From: Prosthecobacter sp.
Lineage (GTDB): Bacteria; Verrucomicrobiota; Verrucomicrobiia; Verrucomicrobiales; Verrucomicrobiaceae
Direction of reading: 5' to 3'
Length of the DNA stretch: 5,300 bases
Assembly (NCBI GenBank): GCA_025869455.1
Contig: JAOZVT010000788.1
Coordinates: 1-5,300, forward strand
Positions 1 through 5,300 of the stretch are shown here, piece by piece. Every line of letters begins with the position of its first letter. Position 1 is the stretch's first letter. The notes beneath the pieces are model-generated. The model did not search any database and was not told the origin of the DNA. It worked only from the letters and a program-made list of their open reading frames with translations. The position numbers and the translations under genes are program-made.

Positions 1-1
1 A

Positions 2-1042
2 GATGGCAGCATCCCTCCCGGTGCTGGTGAATGGCAAGTTGCTACGAATACCCAGCGGCAGATCACCTTGGTCGCTAAGACACCCTCAGAAGACGCTTCT
101 CAATCCACCACCCTGCATGTCATTTCTTCCACCTCAGATCTGCAAGCCAGGGTCGCACTTGCCACCGGCACTTTGGATGTGATCTGGCCTGGGCAAGATT
201 CGGAACTGCGTCTGGAACCCACCCTGAACCTGTATCCGACCCCTCCGCGCAATCGGCTCTTGTTGTTATGCAACATGCGCTCCTCGCGTCTATCTGAGCT
301 GCCAGTTCGGGAGGCACTTTCTTTGGCTCTGGATCGCCAATCACTGATCGAAAAAGGCTTGGATGGGCAGGCACGTTTAGCTGAGGCACTTTTTACGCCA
401 GGGCTATGGTATTCACCGAAGGCGACTGAACCCACCTTCGATCTGGCAGCAGCACGCGAAAAACTGGAAGCGGCGGGCTGGATACGAGATGTTTCTGGTC
501 TGGCAAAAAAAGGCGGACAGGGACTGGATTTCGAACTTTTGGTGACCACTGGCAATGCCCAGCGTGAGCATCTGGCAGAGCTTCTGGCCCAGCAATGGGA
601 GCGAATCGGAGCGCATGTCACCGTGACCTCAGTACCTCCAGAAAACCTTGTGTCAGACTATTTGGCTCCAGGTAAGTTTGATGCTGTGCTGATCGGGCGT
701 GATTATGAGTTGGCCTGGGATCAGACGGCTTATTGGCATACTGAACAGATGTCAGGGGGGCTCAATTTTGCGCAGTTGGCAGATCCGCAGTTAGACCTTT
801 TGCTTGAAGCTCTTTCAACCGAGTTTGATACGGCTCAGCTCCCGACCCGCGCTCAGGCTGTTCAGGATCGTCTCATGCGTTTGCGTCCCGTTTTACCTTT
901 GCTCGGAGACCTTCAGCAGCTCGGCCTGCGTAAAGCTAGCTTTCCTCAGTTGCCTGCGCCGGACTTGCAGCAGCCCCTTAGCTTGCGGGAACTTTTGCGT
1001 GGTCGCACCCAGTCGCCGCAAATGCTTTTGCCTAACGAATAG
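2..1042 (+). CDS. ABC transporter substrate-binding protein, family 5 (peptide/nickel type), 5' partial
   Basis: This is the C-terminal ~346 residues of an extracytoplasmic solute-binding protein that captures peptides or similar solutes and delivers them to an ABC permease. The frame is open to the left edge, so the start and signal peptide lie outside. The first visible residues (GAGEWQVA, about 20-43) match the family's 'GTGPY' strand, so the TTG codon at 68 is internal rather than a start. Further family-5 landmarks are LPVREALSLALDR (about 299-337), TFDLAAAREKLEAAGW (about 434-481), the FELLVTTGN strand with REHLAELLAQQWERIGAHV (about 530-620), and LADPQLDLLLEAL (about 776-814), which resembles the usual 'NPELDALL' segment. 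Whole proteins of the family are usually 500-600 residues, so roughly a third is missing. The TAG stop lies 18 bp before the membrane-protein gene, which points to one operon. The ligand cannot be told from this part. The family call is fairly sure; it rests on recalled family patterns. Confidence 0.85.
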   Translation, partial: DGSIPPGAGEWQVATNTQRQITLVAKTPSEDASQSTTLHVISSTSDLQARVALATGTLDVIWPGQDSELRLEPTLNLYPTPPRNRLLLLCNMRSSRLSELPVREALSLALDRQSLIEKGLDGQARLAEALFTPGLWYSPKATEPTFDLAAAREKLEAAGWIRDVSGLAKKGGQGLDFELLVTTGNAQREHLAELLAQQWERIGAHVTVTSVPPENLVSDYLAPGKFDAVLIGRDYELAWDQTAYWHTEQMSGGLNFAQLADPQLDLLLEALSTEFDTAQLPTRAQAVQDRLMRLRPVLPLLGDLQQLGLRKASFPQLPAPDLQQPLSLRELLRGRTQSPQMLLPNE

Positions 1043-1060
1043 TGTTGGAATCATAAACTC

Positions 1061-1966
1061 ATGTCCTCTGTCCCGTTCATCAACAGCCTCGCCCTTTTTC
1101 TAGGGGCGATGATCTTGAGCGTGACTTCATCCTTAGCCATCGCCACCCTATGGAAGCCTTTGGGTAAGACCCTGGCCTGGCCCTTGATTCTCGCGGCTAA
1201 AGGCGTGGCCTTGTTTTCCCTAACAGCACTCATTTGGGCTTTCATCGGCCTTTGGGTCGGTCACTTGGGGTTACCTGTCAGCAGTTTGATGCTGACGCCG
1301 GGAGACGCCCTTTCCCTGGATTTCACCGCACGTTTAGCGCAGGCGATTTGGTGGTGGGTGCCGCCTATTTTTTTACTCAGCGTTCCGCTCACCGCCGCTC
1401 TCTTAGCGGGGCGTTTACTGGCGCAACGGAGTTGGTATGCCCAAGTGTTTCTGGTCGGCTTGTTTGGGATCGCCTTGCTCGGGGTGGTGGAGGATGCGTT
1501 TCATCTTCCTGGTGCTCTGGCCGCGTGGGTTCCCAAAATGCAATCCACATCGGACGCGCAGTTCACACTTTTGCTTTGGCCCCCAGTGGTGCTGGGTCTG
1601 ATCTGGTGGGGGATTGTCGCCGCCTGCCCACGGACTCCTGCAACCTACACCCCTACGTCTGCGGATCTTATTCGCGATGGCTCGTTGGTCATTGGACTCA
1701 GCCCTTGGCAGGCCTGGAAACAAAACCAAATGGCGACTGACCTGCGCAAGATTTTGTCCTTCTTGTTTTCCTGCGCTGCCTTTTGCCTCAGTTTGTGGGT
1801 CGCCTATGGCTGCGCAGGTGCTGGCTCTTTGCGTCATGAATTTCACGCTGCCTATCGTGTGGTCATCAATGACCCTTGGGCTCCGTTGCTCGTGGCTTGG
1901 CCTTACGCACTTTGTGCCTTGTTATTGTGGGTAGTGAGCCGCATTATTCTTCCGCGTTCACGGTAG
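1061..1966 (+). CDS. Multi-pass membrane protein, probable diverged DppB-type ABC permease subunit
   Basis: This 301-residue hydrophobic protein probably forms part of the inner-membrane channel of the importer encoded around it. I see about seven hydrophobic segments, near residues 7-30, 38-68, 96-121, 127-147, 168-189, 231-251 and 273-296. From residue ~79 the order resembles DppB-type permeases: TPGD (79-82), a long helix ending LLAGRLLAQRSW (114-125), a helix with HLPGALAAWVP (148-158), WPPVVLGLIWWG (173-184), then a cytoplasmic loop DGSLVIGLSPWQAW (206-219) and a C-terminal helix followed by a basic end. The loop sits where the permease EAA motif should be and keeps its glycine (G212), but EAA has become DGS and the closing I-L-P has become QMA. 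The N-terminal ~75 residues, with two helices, do not match a normal permease. Position between the binding-protein and ATPase genes supports the call; sequence divergence weakens it. It could instead be an unrelated accessory membrane protein. The ATG at 1061 is chosen because of the 18-bp gap; no clear ribosome-binding site precedes it. Confidence 0.6.
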   Translation: MSSVPFINSLALFLGAMILSVTSSLAIATLWKPLGKTLAWPLILAAKGVALFSLTALIWAFIGLWVGHLGLPVSSLMLTPGDALSLDFTARLAQAIWWWVPPIFLLSVPLTAALLAGRLLAQRSWYAQVFLVGLFGIALLGVVEDAFHLPGALAAWVPKMQSTSDAQFTLLLWPPVVLGLIWWGIVAACPRTPATYTPTSADLIRDGSLVIGLSPWQAWKQNQMATDLRKILSFLFSCAAFCLSLWVAYGCAGAGSLRHEFHAAYRVVINDPWAPLLVAWPYALCALLLWVVSRIILPRSR

Positions 1967-1978
1967 ATTTCTTTCCTT

Positions 1979-2818
1979 ATGTCCTCCCTCCTCAGTATCC
2001 GCGACCTGAAGATTGAGTTTCGTCGTCACGGCGGCCCCCCCACGCAGGCTGTAAAGGGCTTGAGCCTGGAGCTTCAGCAGGGCGAATCCATCGCCATTGT
2101 TGGGGAAAGTGGCAGCGGTAAAAGCGCCACCGCTCTTGCCCTTGCGCGGTTATTGCCTGAGCCGCCCGCGCGCATCACGGCAGAGCATCTCAGCATCGCC
2201 GGACATGAAGTGCTGAAGATGAGTGAAAAGGAACTGCGCAAAATTCGCGGCAAGGAGATTGCCTATGTCTTTCAGGAACCGACCACTTCCTTGAACCCAG
2301 TTTTGACGGTGCGGACGCAGATTGGCGAAGCTCTTTCCCTGCATCGTCCAGAAGTCACCGATCGCGATGCGGAGATTCTCAGTTGGTTAAACCTTGTGGG
2401 CATCACCGAACCTGAGAAACGCTTGCGGGCCTACCCACATGAACTCAGCGGTGGAATGCAGCAGCGTGTCATGATCGCCATGGCACTATGCTGCCAGCCG
2501 AAGCTGCTCATTGCAGACGAGCCCACGACAGCGCTGGATGTCACCATTCAAAAGCAGATCATGGAACTGCTGGCGGATCTGCGTAAGCAGTTCAACATGA
2601 GCTTGATCCTGATTACCCATGACTTGGGTATCATCAAAGGTGTCGCTGACCGAGTCGCAGTTATGTTTCGCGGCGAGATCGTCGAGACTGGCTCCACCGC
2701 CGAGATCCTGAGTTCTCCCAAGCATCCTTACACCCAGGCTTTGCTGGATTGTGTGCCACGTATGGGCGTTAAAAAACATCGCCTCCGGACGATTGATTAC
2801 GCCGCGTTGGATAAGTAG
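1979..2818 (+). CDS. Peptide-type ABC transporter ATP-binding protein (DppD/OppD family), short C-terminus
   Basis: This cytoplasmic nucleotide-binding subunit powers a peptide/nickel-type importer. In its 279 residues I see Walker A GESGSGKS (42-49), the Q-loop VFQEP with Q99, the subfamily-typical PTTSLNPVLTV (101-111), the signature LSGGMQQR (156-163), Walker B LLIADEP (176-182) with catalytic E181, the D-loop ALDV (185-188) and the H-loop H214. The segment SPKHPYTQALLDCVPR (246-261) opens the C-terminal oligopeptide-transporter extension typical of DppD/OppD. That extension normally runs 50 or more residues further, usually with a cysteine-containing segment; here the protein stops about 18 residues later, against a usual length near 320-330. 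The gene begins 12 bp after the membrane-protein stop, so co-transcription is likely. The ATG at 1979 has a pyrimidine-rich upstream stretch and no Shine-Dalgarno sequence. Members of this family usually work as DppD/DppF pairs, but no second ATPase follows, as the next gene is convergent. The family assignment is secure; the substrate is unknown. Confidence 0.93.
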   Translation: MSSLLSIRDLKIEFRRHGGPPTQAVKGLSLELQQGESIAIVGESGSGKSATALALARLLPEPPARITAEHLSIAGHEVLKMSEKELRKIRGKEIAYVFQEPTTSLNPVLTVRTQIGEALSLHRPEVTDRDAEILSWLNLVGITEPEKRLRAYPHELSGGMQQRVMIAMALCCQPKLLIADEPTTALDVTIQKQIMELLADLRKQFNMSLILITHDLGIIKGVADRVAVMFRGEIVETGSTAEILSSPKHPYTQALLDCVPRMGVKKHRLRTIDYAALDK

Positions 2819-2821
2819 ATT

Positions 2822-2857
2822 CGAGTTCTGGAAGCCATTACACTAAGGCCAGACTCG
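2822..2857. terminator. Candidate bidirectional terminator hairpin between convergent genes
   Basis: Arms CGAGTTCTGG (2822-2831) and CCAGACTCG (2849-2857) pair over 9 bp with a single unpaired T. Two further C-G pairs (2835-2836 with 2847-2848) are possible if AAG is bulged. The structure begins 4 bases after the ATPase stop and overlaps the last codons of the convergent exporter gene. No run of T follows on either strand, so it does not look like a standard intrinsic terminator. The role is inferred from its position. Confidence 0.35.
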
Positions 2858-4577
2858 CCAGTTCACGGTAGTAAGGACAGTTCAAAATCAGCTCTTCATG
2901 GCGACCATGAGCTAACACCTGTCCTTGCCGCATCACGTAGATAACGTCGGCACTGACGACGGTGCTGAGACGGTGAGCAATGACGAGGCAGGTGCGGTCC
3001 TGGCGCAGAGTGTCGAGTGCCTGCTGGATGAGCTGCTCTGACTTGGTATCCACGGCACTGGTGGCTTCGTCCAGTAGTAAGATGGGGGCATCTTTGAGGA
3101 AGGCCCGCGCCATGGCAATGCGTTGTCTTTCCCCGCCACTGAGCATGACCCCACGTTCACCCACCTGGGCTTGGAGTTGATCTGGATGTCGCCTAACAAA
3201 TTCATCGGCACAGGCTTGTTCCAAAGCGCGCCACATTTCACTATCATTAGCATCCACTTTGCCTAACCGGAGATTATCCCGAATACTTCCAGCAAAAAGG
3301 AAGGCGTCTTGGGTGACATAAGCGATGGCGTCTCTGAGCGAAACGCGGGTGTATTCATGGATGGATACTTCATCCAGCGTGATATTACCTTCTTGAGGCT
3401 CATAAAAACGCGTGAGCAACTGGAACAAAGTGGACTTTCCTGAACCCGTGGCACCGACGATGGCCACTGTTTGCTGAGGTTTCACCCATAGATTAATATC
3501 TCTCACCACAGCTTTGTCAGGCTGATAACCAAAGGTCACATGACAGAACTCAATGGCTCCTTTGACCTGAGTGAGTCGGCGACCTTGCTCTAAATTTTCT
3601 TCGCCTTCTTGGTCGAGGATTTTGAAAACGCGCTCAGCACTGGCTAGGCCTGTGACAATGGTTTGATTGACCCCATGAAGGCGGGCGATCGGTTCAAAGA
3701 AGAAGCCTAACAAAAAGATGAATTTAAAAAGCTCGCCCGTAGTGAGCTGACCTTGGATGGCTCCATAGGCTCCAATGCCAAGCAGGAGTACAAGTCCAAA
3801 GCTGCCGAAGAATCCCATGAGTGGGCTGTACACAGCCCAGGCCGTCATGAGATTTTGTTGAGCTTGGCGCAGTTGATGGCTGGCTTGATTAAAGTCATCC
3901 TGTTTTGTCTCTTCCGCTGTGTAGCTCTTGATTTGCCGGATCCCAGTGATGGTGTCATGCAGCAGAGAGTTCATGTGGCTACTGGCCTCCCGGGCTACCT
4001 TGGCACGCGGGGCGATCCAACGCGCAAAAAGCCAGCCTCCCGCCGCAATGAAGGGTGTCGGGATCATAACAATCAGGGCTAAAGTGCTGTTGGTGTAAAA
4101 CATCACAACGGCACTGATGATGATTTGCAGGATGGAAGTCAGCCCTTGCTCAATCCCTTCCAAAATCACCCGCTGGGTGGCAGGGACATCATCAGCCATG
4201 CGCGTGAGGATATCTCCCGTGCTTTGTCGGTCGAACCAACTCAAGGGCAGGCGTGCGATCTTCCGGTGGAGTTGCCCCCGCAGATCAAAGATCATGCGTT
4301 GCTCAAAGACGCTGTTCAGCCGGGTGCGCACATAAAAAAGAAACTCACGCAAAAAGAACGCCCCAATAGCCAAGCTGCCAGCTCGCCAAATGCCGACAAT
4401 GTCTTTGTTCGGAATGAGATCATCCACAAACCACTGAACCACGCCAGGAAAGACAATGATCAAAGATGTGCCGATGACGGCGAGCACAAACTGCACCGCA
4501 GCCATGCGCCAGTGAGCACGGGCAAACGTGAGCAGGCGACGCGCCGTAGGTAGCAGGGAAGTGGCTTTTTCAGACAT
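2838..4577 (-). CDS. ABC exporter half-transporter, fused permease and ATPase (MsbA/LmrA type)
   Basis: This complete 579-residue type IV ABC exporter should act as an inner-membrane homodimer, moving lipids, lipid-linked molecules or drugs outward at the cost of ATP. The N-terminal membrane domain has six hydrophobic helices, near residues 25-48, 65-85, 147-163, 166-187, 250-274 and 282-298. It contains the family's LPLSWFDRQSTGDILTRM coupling segment (110-127). The nucleotide-binding domain (about 340-579) has A-loop Y351, Walker A GATGSGKS (375-382), Q-loop Q423, X-loop QVGERG (471-476), signature LSGGE (479-483), Walker B ILLLDE (499-504) with catalytic E504, and switch H535. No key residue is missing and the length is normal for MsbA/LmrA-like proteins. 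Because one polypeptide carries both domains and both catalytic sites are canonical, a partner is not required. The stop faces the ATPase gene of the plus strand across 19 bp. Upstream lies a 78-bp gap and a same-strand membrane protein gene. The start ATG at 4577 gives the expected N-terminus but lacks a recognisable ribosome-binding site. The family is certain; the substrate cannot be inferred, so I do not assign msbA. Confidence 0.95.
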   Translation of the reverse strand: MSEKATSLLPTARRLLTFARAHWRMAAVQFVLAVIGTSLIIVFPGVVQWFVDDLIPNKDIVGIWRAGSLAIGAFFLREFLFYVRTRLNSVFEQRMIFDLRGQLHRKIARLPLSWFDRQSTGDILTRMADDVPATQRVILEGIEQGLTSILQIIISAVVMFYTNSTLALIVMIPTPFIAAGGWLFARWIAPRAKVAREASSHMNSLLHDTITGIRQIKSYTAEETKQDDFNQASHQLRQAQQNLMTAWAVYSPLMGFFGSFGLVLLLGIGAYGAIQGQLTTGELFKFIFLLGFFFEPIARLHGVNQTIVTGLASAERVFKILDQEGEENLEQGRRLTQVKGAIEFCHVTFGYQPDKAVVRDINLWVKPQQTVAIVGATGSGKSTLFQLLTRFYEPQEGNITLDEVSIHEYTRVSLRDAIAYVTQDAFLFAGSIRDNLRLGKVDANDSEMWRALEQACADEFVRRHPDQLQAQVGERGVMLSGGERQRIAMARAFLKDAPILLLDEATSAVDTKSEQLIQQALDTLRQDRTCLVIAHRLSTVVSADVIYVMRQGQVLAHGRHEELILNCPYYRELASLALV

Positions 4578-4600
4578 TAGAGATGGCGAATGGAGATCGT

Positions 4601-4615
4601 GTCTGTGATTCAGAC
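4601..4615. repeat. Small inverted repeat upstream of the exporter gene
   Basis: GTCTG (4601-4605) and CAGAC (4611-4615) form a perfect 5-bp inverted repeat around the spacer TGATT. It lies 24 bp upstream of the exporter start codon on the minus strand and directly abuts the larger composite hairpin at 4616-4659. It could be an operator or a leader stem, but a 5-bp repeat can arise by chance. Confidence 0.25.
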
Positions 4616-4659
4616 GTAAAAACCCTTCACATTCGTCATTCGAAATGCACTCTTTTTAC
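4616..4659 (-). terminator. Candidate intrinsic terminator downstream of the CvpA-like gene
   Basis: Outer arms GTAAAAA (4616-4622) and TTTTTAC (4653-4659) are a perfect 7-bp inverted repeat. Nested inside, CACATTCG (4628-4635) and CGAAATGCA (4641-4649) pair with one bulge and wobble pairs around the loop TCATT. Read on the minus strand this gives an A-tract at the stop codon of the upstream gene, a stem-loop, then GGG and five T. That layout fits an intrinsic terminator or attenuator for the gene ending at 4656. The stem is AT-rich and weak, so termination is probably partial if it occurs. Confidence 0.4.
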
Positions 4660-5294
4660 TTCCGCTGATACACGATGTTGTCCATCGCCTGTTCTAAGGC
4701 CAATCCTTTGAGAAAAGGTTCCAGTTCTGGGTTACTGGCGGCTTTAACCACCTGGGGCAATTGCATGAGACCTGCAAAATCCTGCCGTTGGATGGCTTGA
4801 CGAACTTTTTCATCCCGACCCAGCGCGGCAATCTCAGGATGATTCAGGGCCTTGGCGGTGTCAGGACCTTTCGCTGCGATTTGCTGCCAGACGCGTCCAT
4901 CTGGCCAAAGGATCAATAAGCGCGCAAGGTTAGCCGTGGCACGCAGGTCATAAGGGTCCAGCTTTTCCACAAGCCGACCCACAGAGGTGCGGTCAATCTT
5001 TTGCGCGAGTTGTTCCACCCATGCGCCGAAATCACTCGTCTCACCTTTGCCGCTTTGTTGGATGGAGGCGTTTTCCAGTCCATACACGCTGCCGACTAGT
5101 CGCAGCACCATCGCACTCAGCCAGACCATGATCCCAGAAGGCAGCAGGCTCAGCAGCCCCGCTTGCCAGCCTGTGATGTTGGCCAGGAAGGCCAGCAGCC
5201 CAAATCCTGCAATGAGGTTAACCAATGCCCGGACCAGAAAGAAGGTCAGCATAGCTGCCGCGCCAGACATGATGAGCAGGGTGTTCGTGCTCAT
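4656..5294 (-). CDS. Membrane-anchored protein, tentative CvpA-like, with helical repeat tail
   Basis: I do not recognise this 212-residue protein with certainty. The N-terminus holds two long hydrophobic stretches (about 5-38 and 43-70), followed by a soluble, charged helical domain. The layout of membrane helices, a linker (72-92) and a motif-like EKLDPYDLRATANLARLL (110-127) recalls CvpA-family proteins with an added cytoplasmic tail, as I remember them from Verrucomicrobia and Planctomycetes; this is an inference. Residues 152-168 (HPEIAALGRDEKVRQAI) and 179-195 (LPQVVKAASNPELEPFL) align without gaps as a two-copy helical repeat with a 27-residue period. The ATG at 5294 lies 6 bp from the window edge, the frame stays open beyond it (two serine codons), and no ribosome-binding site is visible, so the true start may be upstream. 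CvpA proteins usually have four helices, which would fit missing N-terminal sequence. It reads toward the exporter gene, 78 bp away, with a possible terminator between. The coding call is firm; the family call is not. Confidence 0.7.
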   Translation of the reverse strand: MSTNTLLIMSGAAAMLTFFLVRALVNLIAGFGLLAFLANITGWQAGLLSLLPSGIMVWLSAMVLRLVGSVYGLENASIQQSGKGETSDFGAWVEQLAQKIDRTSVGRLVEKLDPYDLRATANLARLLILWPDGRVWQQIAAKGPDTAKALNHPEIAALGRDEKVRQAIQRQDFAGLMQLPQVVKAASNPELEPFLKGLALEQAMDNIVYQRK

Positions 5295-5300
5295 GGAGGA

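Noticed and set aside
68..70. TTG as start codon of the binding-protein gene
   Set aside because: The frame is open upstream to the window edge and the upstream residues match the family's conserved GTGPY-like strand, so the gene is simply cut by the edge.
100..621. 173-codon open frame on the minus strand
   Set aside because: It lies wholly inside the binding-protein gene in antisense. It is rich in Ser/Arg/Cys with no recognisable domain, as expected from the complement of a real gene.
1234..1740. 168-codon plus-strand open frame overlapping the membrane-protein gene
   Set aside because: It is a shifted frame of the membrane-protein gene, Gly/Arg/Ser-rich and without hydrophobic helices or a known motif.
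1415..1846. 143-codon minus-strand open frame inside the membrane-protein gene
   Set aside because: Low-complexity Gln/Gly/Arg-rich product with no domain; the plus-strand frame has a consistent membrane topology and operon spacing.
2822..2857. Transposon end or attachment site at the convergent junction
   Set aside because: There is no target duplication, second copy or integrase nearby; the inverted repeat is explained as an RNA hairpin.
4125..4553. 142-codon plus-strand open frame opposite the exporter
   Set aside because: It is antisense to the exporter's well-conserved membrane domain; the product is polar with no domain, so it is a shadow.
4578..4655. Sigma-70 type promoter for the exporter
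   Set aside because: I could not find a convincing -35/-10 pair with correct spacing on the minus strand.

Overview
The window comes from a bacterial chromosome of moderate GC content. Genes are densely packed, intergenic gaps are 12-78 bp, and none of the visible starts has a good Shine-Dalgarno sequence. SD-poor starts, a diverged peptide-transporter cluster and a CvpA-like protein with a long helical tail would fit the Verrucomicrobia/Planctomycetes group. That placement is a guess from style; there is no marker gene here.

Layout: five protein-coding genes form two convergent blocks. The plus-strand block (2-2818) is part of a peptide/nickel-type ABC importer operon. It holds the C-terminal ~346 residues of a family-5 substrate-binding protein cut by the left edge, a 301-aa multi-pass membrane protein, and a 279-aa DppD/OppD-type ATPase. 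Gaps are 18 and 12 bp. The membrane protein looks like a strongly diverged DppB-type permease with a worn-down EAA loop. The ATPase has all its catalytic motifs but ends just where the usual C-terminal oligopeptide extension should continue. Any second permease and second ATPase would have to lie upstream of the window or elsewhere in the genome.

The minus-strand block (5294-2838) holds a 212-aa membrane-anchored protein, tentatively CvpA-like with a two-copy helical repeat at its C-terminus. After a 78-bp gap comes a complete 579-aa MsbA/LmrA-type ABC exporter half-transporter with textbook motifs.

The two blocks meet tail to tail with only 19 bp between stop codons. An imperfect 9-bp hairpin there is a candidate bidirectional terminator. 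The 78-bp gap between the minus-strand genes holds a composite hairpin directly after the first gene's stop and a small inverted repeat just upstream of the exporter.

The overall picture is an uptake system for peptides or similar solutes facing a lipid/drug-type exporter. I see no mobile element, tRNA, rRNA, CRISPR array or clear novel defence system. The most unusual elements are the degenerate permease and the shortened ATPase of the importer.
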